Source: Dehalococcoidia bacterium (lineage in GTDB: Bacteria > Chloroflexota > Dehalococcoidia > Dehalococcoidales > UBA1222). From it: a stretch of 53,768 nucleotides of DNA. This document shows positions 27,202 through 35,319 of the stretch, in pieces. Below the pieces are notes generated by a model, which was not told where the DNA came from, ran no database searches, and worked only from the letters and a program-made list of their open reading frames with translations. Each line of letters starts with the position of its first letter. Positions within the stretch are counted from its first letter, which is position 1. The DNA lies in NCBI GenBank assembly GCA_009779255.1, contig WREQ01000004.1, positions 1 through 53,768 of the forward strand, in the 5' to 3' direction. The position numbers were made by a program, and so were the translations under genes.

Positions 27202-27235
27202 CTGTTCAATCCTGAAAGGCTCTCCATTTGGAGCT

Positions 27236-27264
27236 ATTATATTTTATCCCGGCTGGTATAGCAA
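27236..27264 (-). promoter_or_regulatory. Promoter of the lysS-serS operon
   Basis: On the minus strand TTGCTA (27259-27264), a 17-bp spacer and TATAAT (27236-27241) predict a start about 28 nt before the lysS ATG. Confidence 0.6.
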
Positions 27265-27365
27265 AGAGGGAGAGGAACAGACGTCAGTTATCAGTGCCGT
27301 CCCGCTTTTGAAAATATTTAACGAGGAGGGCAGACCTTCCTCCCGAATAGCTTTGGTTTTACTTT

Positions 27366-27802
27366 CAGGAGAACGCTCAATTCTTCAGAGAGTTGGACAG
27401 CAAGATAAATAGAGTGTTGAAGATTTTACATTGGATTCTGCGTAGGAGGAAAGGATTGATATTCCTCCGTGTTCGTATAGCAATCAGATAGCACTCTATG
27501 AAATGCCCACAGGTTTGGATATGCGTACACAGAGTGGTTGAAAGTAATGGCATGTATCTCGCCGTTTAAGCGGAATGTGATTCTATAATCCACCCGTGGA
27601 GATCTACAGGCCCTTCTGTCAACGTATCACCAAGCCCGCTAAGTGACTTTATATCATGCTCAACGAGGGCATCGTAGATGAGCTTTAAATCATCATCAGG
27701 TATAACATACTTTTTCCAAACTGGCATATTCGTTATTGATTTGGATAATGACAATGGCTTTAAATTTTTGTCCATCATCGAGGCGAAAATATTCACCTGG
27801 AC
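27366..27802 (-). pseudogene. Broken copy of lipoprotein gene B, cut by an IS element
   Basis: 27366-27710 is a near copy of 13925-14273, the C-terminal half of lipoprotein B plus its 3' flank, including one arm of the eno-side hairpin. The frame reads VIPDDDLKLIYDALVEHDIKSLSG, then a small deletion near 27600 shifts it (TEGPVDLHGW against TEGPIISPW). Upstream, 27711-27802 no longer resembles the family; another frame there reads PGEYFRLDDGQKFKAIVII. The IS element begins at 27803. The gene has no start or signal peptide. Confidence 0.82.
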
Positions 27803-28659
27803 TAGATAGTGTGGACATGATATTAAGCCAATATCTTCAGCCACAGCGCAATGCACCTAATTTGCACAGCGGCAATGAACGAAGTTGTATTCTTGGCATA
27901 TCGTGTAGCAATACCCCTCCAACGTTTGAGCATAAGGAATGCATTCTCGACCAAATGGCGCAGCTTGTATAAGTCTTTGTCATACTCTCTTTGCTCTACA
28001 CGGTTTCTTTTGGGCGGAATCACGATTTCCATTCCCATTGACTTTGCAAGTTGAATCAACTTATTTACGTCATAACCTTTATCTGCCAAGAAAGTCACGG
28101 CCTTTATCCCCATGATTAGTCTTTCGCCATACTCGCAATCCGCAACGGTACCTGCTGTAACAAATATTCTGACCGGCATACCATGCGCATCCACGGCCAA
28201 ATGTACCTTGGAGTTGAGCCCCCTTTTGTACGTTCCATATCCTGATTACCGCCGACTGCTCCTGCGGCATGAGGATGAACCTTGATATGCGATGCATCTG
28301 TCATAAGCCATTCATAATCAGGGTCGTCTATCAGTAGTTCAAACAACTTTTCCCAGATATTTTCTTTTACCCATCGCCTAAAGCGCTTTGCTACACTGTT
28401 CCAATTGCCGTATGACGGCGGTAAATCACGCCACGGGGCTCCGGTACGCAGTATCCAAAAGACCGCGTTTACAAATGCCCGGTTATCCTTTGCAACTCTT
28501 CCCCATTGGCCTACCCGGCCCGGTAGATGCGGCGCTATCAGCTCCCAGGCTTTGTCGGAAATATCATGCCGGTGTTGTGCACACTCCATATTTCTAACTC
28601 CTACAATCTGTTATGCTACAGAGTATAGTGTTATTTCTATCTCTTGTCCACACTATCTA
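27803..28659 (-). mobile_element. Complete IS5-family insertion sequence
   Basis: The 857-bp element is bounded by 15-bp perfect inverted repeats, TAGATAGTGTGGACA (27803-27817) and its complement (28645-28659). If the element proper begins GATAGTG, the flanking dinucleotide is TA on both sides, a possible target duplication. It carries one transposase split over two overlapping frames. It has inserted into lipoprotein island 2. A 3' fragment of a second copy is at 5755-6060. Confidence 0.9.
27823..28589 (-). CDS. IS5-family DDE transposase made by -1 frameshifting
   Basis: The upstream frame (28116-28589) encodes DUF4096-type residues (ISDKAWELIAPHLPG) and the first catalytic Asp (LMTDASHIKVHPHAAG). 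The downstream frame (27823-28200) encodes VDAHGMPVRIFVTAG, the second Asp region (FLADKGYD) and the Glu region (LVENAFLMLKRWRG). They join by a -1 shift at the slippery A4G5 run (28219-28227), giving one protein with all DDE residues. This is the usual arrangement in the IS427-like group. Confidence 0.88.
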
Positions 28660-28712
28660 ACACTACAACCGGTATAAACTATGGGGCTGGTCATCTTTAA
28701 AAAACCCACGTC

Positions 28713-29354
28713 CTAATAAGGTATCCAAGCATCAGGGAAGGCTTTGTATTCATCAGTGTCATAAACGTATACTCGAGCAAACTTTGAGTAAAATATCGTC
28801 AAATGGTGATATTTCTCGGGAAGCGCAAAAGGGGGATTAAAGTGGCTCATGCTAAGCACTGACGCATCGCAAAAAACCGAGTATATCTCACCGTTCAAAC
28901 AGAAAGTTATTCTGTGATACCTGTTTGGAGTAACTGTTACACCATCTTCCCGGGCTATCAATTCAGGGCTACTATATGACTTAATGTCATACTGAATGAT
29001 TAAATCATAAATTTCCTGCAATTTATCTTTCGGTACAGTGTAATCTATGGAGTAATGCCCATCATAATAGGTATTTTTACCTATTATATTGTTTTTAGTG
29101 TCTAATTCTGGCTTCAATTTGCCTAGACTATACCCAAACTCATAAATGATATAGAACCCATCTAGGAAATCTTCCGACATGGCTAAATCATCTTCACCAG
29201 TTTCTTTGTTAGTAGGTACGGCACCCTCGGCACCACGTGCAGTGTCAGTATCAATTGGCGCATTAGATAACACACAGCCAAGTGGCAAGGTAAAAAGCAT
29301 TAAGCCGATTATGAGTAAAAGTATTATCTTCAACGTAAGCAATCCCCATAACAT
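28713..29354 (-). CDS. Putative lipoprotein, island 2 paralogue of A/B
   Basis: About 213 residues with a signal peptide and lipobox LPLGC, a linker of some 40 residues rich in Asp, Glu and Thr, then the family core DGFYIIYEFGY, LDTKNNIIGKN, VPKDKLQEIYDLI and RITFCLNGEIYSV. The listed ATG is 29354; TTG 29333 (MKIILLLI) would give a more standard signal peptide. It follows the 29362-29730 gene by a few bases and is probably in its operon. Its function is unknown. Confidence 0.72.
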   Translation of the reverse strand: MLWGLLTLKIILLLIIGLMLFTLPLGCVLSNAPIDTDTARGAEGAVPTNKETGEDDLAMSEDFLDGFYIIYEFGYSLGKLKPELDTKNNIIGKNTYYDGHYSIDYTVPKDKLQEIYDLIIQYDIKSYSSPELIAREDGVTVTPNRYHRITFCLNGEIYSVFCDASVLSMSHFNPPFALPEKYHHLTIFYSKFARVYVYDTDEYKAFPDAWIPY

Positions 29355-29361
29355 CTTACGG

Positions 29362-29730
29362 TCAATATTGATAAACCATCGTGTTCTCTATGCCTAAACC
29401 ACTCGGCAGGATTGTAACGTCCTCCTTAACCAGAAAACAAGCGGATGGCTTAGCGAATGTTACAGAACCTTTGGAGTTTGTAGATACCGAATGTGAATAC
29501 TCATGGGTGTAAATGTAAGCTCCAATAGATGAGTCATGTCTATCCAGCACCGCGTCGTAAACATCAATTTTGATACCAGAGAGATCGCCGCTCTTGGTGT
29601 TATCTGCAATCTCCAAGGTGAAACAGCCAAAAGAACCCGCTGCGAGAACAAAGGAGGTAAACAATAAAGCCGTGGACAATGCAAAGGAGGCGAGGATTCT
29701 TTGCAGACTAGATTTGGTGTGAAGTTTCAT
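29362..29730 (-). CDS. Small secreted protein, first gene of lipoprotein island 2
   Basis: The 122-residue protein starts MKLHTKSSLQRILASFAL (ATG 29730 after AGGAGGAG) with a signal peptide ending near AGSFGC. This Cys might be lipidated, although the box is not ideal. The rest is beta-rich (GIKIDVYDAVLDRHDSS; KGSVTFAKPS) and recalls small carboxypeptidase-regulatory or CnaB-like folds. It lies directly downstream of the promoter at 29780-29836. Function unknown. Confidence 0.65.
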   Translation of the reverse strand: MKLHTKSSLQRILASFALSTALLFTSFVLAAGSFGCFTLEIADNTKSGDLSGIKIDVYDAVLDRHDSSIGAYIYTHEYSHSVSTNSKGSVTFAKPSACFLVKEDVTILPSGLGIENTMVYQY

Positions 29731-29779
29731 TACAGATACTCCTCCTAAAGACAGTTTGCCTTCTTGCACTTGTAGTTTA

Positions 29780-29841
29780 AACGTAGCAGACCTAATGCAA
29801 AGCTGTCAAATTCTTGCTCTATTCTCCGTAAATATCCGACC
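29780..29841 (-). promoter_or_regulatory. Promoter of lipoprotein island 2 with shared upstream box
   Basis: On the minus strand TTGACA (29804-29809) is followed after 18 bp by TACGTT (29780-29785). The box GATATTTACGGAGAAT (29821-29836) lies 11 bp upstream of the -35. A 26-bp stretch around it (29816-29841) is identical to 39402-39427, and its core also occurs upstream of island 1. Confidence 0.55.
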
Positions 29842-29931
29842 GTCCTAATCTTATCTCAAATCTAATGCCGCCTGCATCGTGAGACAGGCTAGTCTCATGA
29901 ATTCTTCGGGTGATAACTACCTGATGCGGTC

Positions 29932-30696
29932 TTAGCTCGTCTTTTTAAGGCAGTCCAGCCACGCGGCGCTGCGCAGGTCTCTCTCCAGCAGGTGGCGCAT
30001 ATAGCTGCGCAACAGCCGCGCCGCCTCGTCCAGCGTAGTGGCATCAATCGGTGCAGCTGCCACGCTTTCCCAGTCGCCGCCCTGGATGAAACGCATGACC
30101 CCCAGTGTGTCCCATGCCACAGCATATCCATAGTGTCTGCCGCTTCTGAGGCAGGATGGGCACAGCGCTCCGCCCGCCGAGGGGGCGAAGGCATTGGCCG
30201 CCATGATGAGTGTATTGCGGCACAGGGCGCACTTTTCCAGTTCCGGACGGTAGCCGGCCTGGCGCAACAGATGCAGTTCAAAATGGCGCAGCAGGAGGTC
30301 TTTGTCACTCGCTTCGGGCAGCCGCCGTAGCGTTTTCAAGAACAGGTCGAACAATTGCGGGTCCTCGGTTTCAGCTGGAGTGAACTGATTTATCATCTCA
30401 GCCGCATACAGCGCGCAGGACAGCATGTCGAGGTCGCTTTTGAGCTTGAGCAGAGGTTCAATGGTGACACTACCGGTAATGGTATCAATATTCTTGCCGC
30501 GCACCAGCGTCACCTGCGAATACGAAAGCATTTCGAGGTGCCCTGAAAGTTTGCTTTTCGGTTTACGCACCGCCCTGGCAAAACCCTGTATCTTGCCCAT
30601 GTGCGGGGTGTACAGCGTCAGGATGCGGTCGGCCTCACCGAGGCGGGTTTTCCTGATGACGATGGCCGTGGTCTGATATATTTGCGGTTTGGACAT
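29932..30696 (-). CDS. recO: DNA repair protein RecO
   Basis: The 254-residue protein has an OB-fold N-terminus (TTAIVIRKTRLGEADRILTLYTP) and a four-Cys zinc-binding region (CALCRN...LCPSC). RecO loads RecA with RecR at gaps. A promoter with TATACT and an overlapping CACTG/CAGTG inverted repeat lies just upstream (30709-30736). recR is 209 bp upstream on the same strand, so this recombination gene set is nearly contiguous. Confidence 0.95.
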   Translation of the reverse strand: MSKPQIYQTTAIVIRKTRLGEADRILTLYTPHMGKIQGFARAVRKPKSKLSGHLEMLSYSQVTLVRGKNIDTITGSVTIEPLLKLKSDLDMLSCALYAAEMINQFTPAETEDPQLFDLFLKTLRRLPEASDKDLLLRHFELHLLRQAGYRPELEKCALCRNTLIMAANAFAPSAGGALCPSCLRSGRHYGYAVAWDTLGVMRFIQGGDWESVAAAPIDATTLDEAARLLRSYMRHLLERDLRSAAWLDCLKKTS

Positions 30697-30754
30697 GGCT
30701 CATGGATAGTATAACACTGAAGTTCCAGTGAGCAAAGAGACGCAGCCTGTCTTT

Positions 30755-30780
30755 CACGGTCGGCTTTTTTGCCAACCGTG
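30755..30780 (-). terminator. Hairpin between recR and recO
   Basis: CACGGTTGGC and GCCGACCGTG pair (one G-U) around a loop of six As on the minus strand. It follows recR and could attenuate or end the dnaX-ybaB-recR transcript, but has no U-tract. The rest of the 30697-30904 gap has no gene. Confidence 0.45.
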
Positions 30781-30904
30781 TCCGTGCTGCTTCAACTTTC
30801 ATATCCTGTAATGGCACCAGCGGCAATCCGGTGGGCGGACTCAGTGTCGTGGATTTTCCGAAAACCCTGGTGATGTCCTGACGGGAAAATCGCCGCTTGG
30901 GCGT

Positions 30905-31516
30905 TCAGAATTCCTGCCGGCCTTCTATAGCCCGACTGAGCGTCATATCATCAGCGTATTCCAGTTCTGTTCCGAAAGGCAGTCCGCGCGCCAGCCGCGT
31001 TACACGGATGCCAAGAGGGGCAATCAGCCGCTTCAGATACATGGAGGTGGTTTCACCCTCGACGGTGGGATTTGTGCCGACAATAACCTCTGTTACGCCC
31101 CCTGCCGAGAGACGACGCATCAGCTCCTTGATGCGTATATCACCGGCACCCACACCTTCGGTGGGGGATATGGCGCCATGTAGCACATGATATTGTCCCT
31201 TGTAGAGCGCCATATGCTCCAGCGCCAGAATATCCTGTGGCTGTTCCACGACAAGAATCTGCGACGTTTTTCGCTGGGTATTGCGGCAAATCGGGCACAG
31301 TTCGCCGTCGGCGATGTTGAAGCAGGAAACACACAGCTGCGTTTTGCTTTTGAGCGCCATCAACGCCTCCGCCAGCGCCTGCGTCTGTTCAACAGGGGCG
31401 CGCAACAGGTAATATGTCAGACGCTGGGCGCTCTTGGGACCAACACCCGGCAACTTCGCTAATTCCTGTATCAGGCGGTTTATCGTATCCGATGCCTGCG
31501 GAAAGGTTTTTTCCAC
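30905..31516 (-). CDS. recR: Recombination protein RecR
   Basis: The 203-residue protein has a helix-hairpin-helix ([20 protein letters not shown]), a four-Cys zinc finger ([16 protein letters not shown]) and a Toprim domain ([25 protein letters not shown]). It works with RecO in RecA loading. It is 47 nt downstream of ybaB in the conserved dnaX-ybaB-recR order. Confidence 0.97.
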   Translation of the reverse strand: MEKTFPQASDTINRLIQELAKLPGVGPKSAQRLTYYLLRAPVEQTQALAEALMALKSKTQLCVSCFNIADGELCPICRNTQRKTSQILVVEQPQDILALEHMALYKGQYHVLHGAISPTEGVGAGDIRIKELMRRLSAGGVTEVIVGTNPTVEGETTSMYLKRLIAPLGIRVTRLARGLPFGTELEYADDMTLSRAIEGRQEF

Positions 31517-31563
31517 AATTTACTCCTGCGTCCGCTTTCCTGCCTCATATCCGGGGCAGAGGT

Positions 31564-31869
31564 CTAGGTCAAACCGGGAATCTTCAGCCCGCCGGTTACT
31601 TCCTTGAGATCCTTGGATGCCATGTCCTGCGCCTTATCGATGGCCTCGTTGACAGCCTTGAAAATCAGCTTTTCCAAGTCTCCAATTTTATTGAGATTAA
31701 CAGCGGCTGGATCTATTTTGAGCGCGGTGATGCGCAGATGACCATTGACCGTCACTTTTACCGCCCCTTTGCCCTGTTCAACATCTATGGTCTTTTTGGC
31801 CAGTTCCTTCTGTGCCTTTTCCAGTTTGGAGCGCATTTCCAGCGCCTGTTTCATCATGCTTAAGTCCAT
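31564..31869 (-). CDS. YbaB/EbfC family nucleoid-associated protein
   Basis: The 101-residue protein (MMKQALEMRSKLEKAQKEL; VKVTVNGHLRITALKID) is a small dimeric DNA-binding protein usually encoded between dnaX and recR, as here. Its ATG (31869) lies inside the end of dnaX, with GGAGGATAA as ribosome binding site. Confidence 0.95.
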   Translation of the reverse strand: MDLSMMKQALEMRSKLEKAQKELAKKTIDVEQGKGAVKVTVNGHLRITALKIDPAAVNLNKIGDLEKLIFKAVNEAIDKAQDMASKDLKEVTGGLKIPGLT

Positions 31870-33497
31870 TTATCCTCCACATCGATAACCTGCGCGCCCA
31901 GTTTCTGGGCTTCGCGCACCAAGTGATTTTCATCGGGTTCGTAGATACATCTTATCTGGCAGGGCTTGCCCAAAAAGGCGCTTATCAAGCTGGTCACCAC
32001 CTTGCGGTTTTCCAGTTCCTCCAGTTTTTCGCGATGGTACGCGAATTTGAAAGACAGCACCACGGTATCGCCGTCGATACCGATGGGCTTGACTCCGGCG
32101 CTCCTGAGAATGGCTACGGCCGGAGAGCGCCGCACCACGTCCGGCACCTGCAAGGCGATCAGCGTCCATGAGTTTTGTAACTGCTCCAGCGGCGTACCCG
32201 CGCCTTCGAGGGCAGAAATCCGGACCGGTTCTTTGGGCGGCTCGACAGGTGGGCGGGGAGTGGAAGGATGAACAGGTGCCGACGCCACCGATCTCGACGC
32301 GGTATAGCCTGCCGGAACCGCCGCCACTTTAGGTTCAGATGGTGCGGATGGTGCCGTGGCAAGGCGGGCGTCTTTGCCCAATCCCGCCCCGGCTTTCGCC
32401 GCCGGCTGCTCGATAACTGGCTCAAGAATTGAATCCACCAACGCCATTTCCAGTGGCAGGGTGCTGTCGCTTTCCACATGGCCATCCAGCTGTCCGAAGA
32501 GTTTGACGGCACGCAGTATCTGCTCCAAGGTAACGCCTTCAGTCAGTTTTTTGAGTTCGGCCCGCTCCTCGGCGGTGAGGCCGGTATCGTGATCTACGCC
32601 GCTTTTAAGCAGCAAAAGTTCGCGCAGGTAGACCACCACCTCACGCGTTAGCATCCTGACGTCGATGCCGTCCTCAGCGGCTTTCCCTATGGATTTGAGT
32701 CCATCCCCCACATTTTTAGCCGCGATGTGTTTTACCAGCTCGCGGGCGCGCTCGGAGCCGGCCATACCAAGCATCTCCTGCACCTGTTCAAGCGTAATTT
32801 GCCGTCCGTAGCAGGTGTATGCCTGCTCCAGCATATTTTCGGCGTCACGCATGCCGCCGCGGGAACTCCGGCCAATCAGCCGCAGCGCCTCGGGGGCAAT
32901 CTCAATCTTTTCACCAACCGCTATGCGCGCCAGTGTCTCTTCAATGTCTTTCTGCGAAAGCCTGCGGAAATCAAAGCGCTGGCAGCGCGATACGATTGTG
33001 GACAGCACCTTATGGGTCTCGGTGGTGGCCAGTATGAAGATGACGTTCTGCGGCGGCTCCTCCAGAGTCTTCAGCAGGGCATTGGAGGCGGCAGTTGAAA
33101 GCATGTGGACTTCGTCTATGATATAGACCTTGTATCCGGCCTGCGCCGGAGCGTAGCCGACACGCTCAATAAGCTCGCGCACGCTGTCCACGCCGGTGTG
33201 CGAGGCGGCATCAATTTCAATGACATCCAGCGCCCGACCATCGGTGACGGCCAGACACATGTCGCACTGATTGCACGGCTCGCCCCTGCCGCCGGTTTCG
33301 GGATTTGTGCAGTTGACGGCTTTGGACAAAATCCTGCCGGTGGAGGTTTTTCCGGTGCCGCGCGGTCCGCAGAAGAGATAGGCGTGGGAAACCGAACCCC
33401 CGGCCAGCGCGTTGAGCAGAGTACGGGTGACATGCTCCTGTCCGATGACCTCGGCGAGGGACTGAGGGCGCCACTTGCGGTAGAAAACCTGTGCCAT
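31860..33497 (-). CDS. dnaX: DNA polymerase III subunit gamma/tau
   Basis: The 545-residue clamp-loader AAA+ ATPase has Walker A GPRGTGKTSTGRIL, a zinc module (CTNPETGGRGEPCNQCDMC), Walker B IIDEVHMLS and sensor SRCQRFDFRRL. A Pro/Ala-rich linker (about 375-445) precedes a tau-like C-terminal domain. I see no obvious frameshift signal for a separate gamma form. A TATAAT box ends 11 nt before ATG 33497, with no Shine-Dalgarno, so the mRNA is likely leaderless. Confidence 0.96.
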   Translation of the reverse strand: MAQVFYRKWRPQSLAEVIGQEHVTRTLLNALAGGSVSHAYLFCGPRGTGKTSTGRILSKAVNCTNPETGGRGEPCNQCDMCLAVTDGRALDVIEIDAASHTGVDSVRELIERVGYAPAQAGYKVYIIDEVHMLSTAASNALLKTLEEPPQNVIFILATTETHKVLSTIVSRCQRFDFRRLSQKDIEETLARIAVGEKIEIAPEALRLIGRSSRGGMRDAENMLEQAYTCYGRQITLEQVQEMLGMAGSERARELVKHIAAKNVGDGLKSIGKAAEDGIDVRMLTREVVVYLRELLLLKSGVDHDTGLTAEERAELKKLTEGVTLEQILRAVKLFGQLDGHVESDSTLPLEMALVDSILEPVIEQPAAKAGAGLGKDARLATAPSAPSEPKVAAVPAGYTASRSVASAPVHPSTPRPPVEPPKEPVRISALEGAGTPLEQLQNSWTLIALQVPDVVRRSPAVAILRSAGVKPIGIDGDTVVLSFKFAYHREKLEELENRKVVTSLISAFLGKPCQIRCIYEPDENHLVREAQKLGAQVIDVEDKWT

Positions 33498-33508
33498 GCT
33501 AGTGGAAT

Positions 33509-33514
33509 ATTATA
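33509..33514 (-). promoter_or_regulatory. -10 box of dnaX, near-leaderless
   Basis: TATAAT on the minus strand ends 11 nt before the dnaX ATG, with no purine-rich ribosome binding site between. The -35 region is not clear. Confidence 0.45.
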
Positions 33515-33657
33515 GCTTAAAAAAGAGCTTTCAGCTATCAGTGGTTAGTGGGTGGCAATTGGCTGCCCATCTCCACTCCATACACCAAGGGGACGCGGAA
33601 ACAACGGGGAATTTCGGAGTGGATTAGACGAGCTGCGTGGACTTAATCCTGGTGTTG

Positions 33658-33838
33658 CTATTTGATGAACTTGAATATTTCGGTGCAGCTTGTATTCAGC
33701 GCTCGGATTATTTTCACCAGATTCAGGACGGAAACATTTCTTTTTCCAGTCTCAATCTCGGTATAATAAGAACGGCTAAAGCCAATCTCCCCACTGGGCA
33801 ATGGATAGAAGTGAGAGTATGTGACTGGGACTCAATCA
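33658..33838 (-). pseudogene. Remnant of an XRE-family HTH regulator
   Basis: The minus frame ending at TAG 33658-33660 reads GFSRSYYTEIETGKRNVSV and LNLVKIIRALNTSCTEIFKFI. This is the recognition helix and last helices of an XRE/Cro HTH (consensus GLSRSYYSEIERGKRNPSLLNL). Upstream of about 33800 the similarity stops and there is no start codon. The forward frame at 33637-33879 is its shadow. Confidence 0.65.
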
Positions 33839-34282
33839 AAGACTGGAAGTGTGGTCTTGAAACCGAATTTGCTATATAGCGTCAGGGATTGGTTTTTGAA
33901 ACGAGCCAAGGCATCCTTCAAGAACGCGAAAAGGATTCATAAAAGGCACCTCCGTTATAAGAGGGGCCAATTTCTCGTAATTGCAATAATCCTTTGGTTT
34001 ATGTTTGTGTGTGCATTCATCAATAGCGACATCAAGCTCGGATTATCATTTGCTTTTGCAGGATTCATGGCAATATACACGGGCGTCATTTACAAGGGTG
34101 GGCATGTCATTGTATTTGTGATTGTCGGTATTATACTGGCGATGCCTGTTCCTCCTATGGTATTAGAAGGTTTGAAACTTGGCATACGCGGAGATTGGAT
34201 AAGTGCGATAACCCTTTTCATTTTGGGTTTGTGCTTATGGATACTATCCAGCAGGCTCAAAAAAGGCGAATCGCTTGAGTAA
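33821..34282 (+). CDS. Hypothetical four-helix membrane protein
   Basis: Up to 153 residues, with a basic N-terminus (FLKRAKASFKNAKRIHKRHLRYKRG) and four hydrophobic segments (about residues 50-66, 70-87, 92-112, 124-142), ending in a charged tail. The start is uncertain: GTG 33821 is open, but TTG 33857 has GGAAGTG before it. It is AT-rich and next to an HTH remnant. No family is recognised. Confidence 0.5.
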   Translation: MTGTQSKTGSVVLKPNLLYSVRDWFLKRAKASFKNAKRIHKRHLRYKRGQFLVIAIILWFMFVCAFINSDIKLGLSFAFAGFMAIYTGVIYKGGHVIVFVIVGIILAMPVPPMVLEGLKLGIRGDWISAITLFILGLCLWILSSRLKKGESLE

Positions 34283-34452
34283 TCAACTGTGACTGTGCAG
34301 GTTTTCGCTATCCAGTATTTTTCAGTCACGACACTGCTTTAACCTGCCGACTCCAACTTGAACCACTCCACAATGCAGCAATTCTATCAAGGCCCGCATT
34401 GGCAGCTGACAGGAGTACAGAATGAAGAATGGGGATGATGGGATTTTCCCAC

Positions 34453-34481
34453 TTGACACTATTTCCCACCCATGCTACTCT
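34453..34481 (+). promoter_or_regulatory. Promoter of the second toxin-antitoxin pair, leaderless
   Basis: TTGACA (34453-34458), a 17-bp spacer and TACTCT (34476-34481) end 7 nt before ATG 34489. The start of transcription should coincide with the start codon. The preceding gap (34283-34452) shows no gene. Confidence 0.6.
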
Positions 34482-34488
34482 GGGCAGT

Positions 34489-34770
34489 ATGAATACTGTC
34501 ATCAAGGACTCCGAATTTAGCCGTGTATCCTCCAATGTAAAACCAGACACCAAAAATCGCGTCACCCTCAAACGCGACCCGCAGCGTAAAGACGTAACAT
34601 ATCACGTTTACGTCAACAAGCTGGGACAAATTGTGCTTGACCCGCAAGTGACGATTCCCGCAAGTGAGGCCTGGCTGTTCGAAAATGCCGAAGCCATCGC
34701 CTCGTTGCGCCGCGGACTGTCGGACGCCGCTTCCGGCAAAACCAGCCGGGTAGACTTCAAGAAACTTTAG
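34489..34770 (+). CDS. Putative antitoxin of a RelE/ParE-type pair
   Basis: The 93-residue protein has a basic middle (NRVTLKRDPQRKDVTYHVYVN), the segment GQIVLDPQVTIPASEAWLFEN and a helical tail (IASLRRGLSDAASGK). This resembles the SpoVT/AbrB-like or ribbon-type antitoxins found before ParE/RelE toxins. I moved the start from 34429 to ATG 34489 because the promoter lies between. The toxin gene follows after 12 nt. Confidence 0.7.
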   Translation: MNTVIKDSEFSRVSSNVKPDTKNRVTLKRDPQRKDVTYHVYVNKLGQIVLDPQVTIPASEAWLFENAEAIASLRRGLSDAASGKTSRVDFKKL

Positions 34771-34782
34771 GGCATAAAGGGT

Positions 34783-35076
34783 GTGTTCGAAATCTACTGG
34801 ACAGCCGAAGCCAAAGCTAATTTCACAGCGCTCAAGAACGATCGTTCACGCATCAAGCAGTATAAGGCCGTCAAAAAGGCCATTCTACTGCTTTCACAAA
34901 ACCCGCGCCACCCCGGATTGCAGACCCACGAGTACAGTAGCCTGACCGGCCCCGGCGGCGAAAAGATATTTGAAGCCTACGCCGAACAGAATACACCAGC
35001 GGCATACCGCATTTTCTGGTTTTACGGACCGGAGAAAGGCGCGATTACGCTTGTGGCGATAATACCCCATCCATAG
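34783..35076 (+). CDS. RelE/ParE-family toxin
   Basis: The 97-residue protein begins FEIYWTAEAKANFTALKND, with a later PAAYRIFWFYGPEKGAITLVAI, matching the five-stranded RelE core. The GTG start at 34783 lies 12 nt after the antitoxin stop. Catalytic basic residues are not securely assignable. The gap that follows (35077-35319) contains no recognisable gene. Confidence 0.8.
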   Translation: MFEIYWTAEAKANFTALKNDRSRIKQYKAVKKAILLLSQNPRHPGLQTHEYSSLTGPGGEKIFEAYAEQNTPAAYRIFWFYGPEKGAITLVAIIPHP

Positions 35077-35319
35077 AAGAGGATTTTAAGGGTTTGCTGC
35101 AAGTCCAGTGACCTCCCCTAGATAAGGTGTAAAATACAGACCCTCAAAACTGTGAAAAACAAAGGGCATTATTCGCAGCAGATCTGACATCGACAATATT
35201 GTTCACACACATTGCCTACTGTCAACCAACACGAACCCGCACCTCGAAAACATGCTACAATCTGGCCAAAACAAGCGTACTCGCGGATAATCGGCTTTCC
35301 ATTTCCTATCCTCCCCACC

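Noticed and set aside
27202-27366. T-box leader before lysS
   Set aside because: The promoter is only about 30 nt from the start codon and no T-box sequence is visible.
30697-30904. Possible SRP RNA in the recR-recO gap near dnaX
   Set aside because: I looked for the conserved GGTCAGGTCCGGAAGGAAGCAGCC core on both strands and did not find it; only a simple hairpin is present.
33637-33879. Forward 80-codon frame
   Set aside because: It is the mirror of the HTH remnant on the opposite strand.
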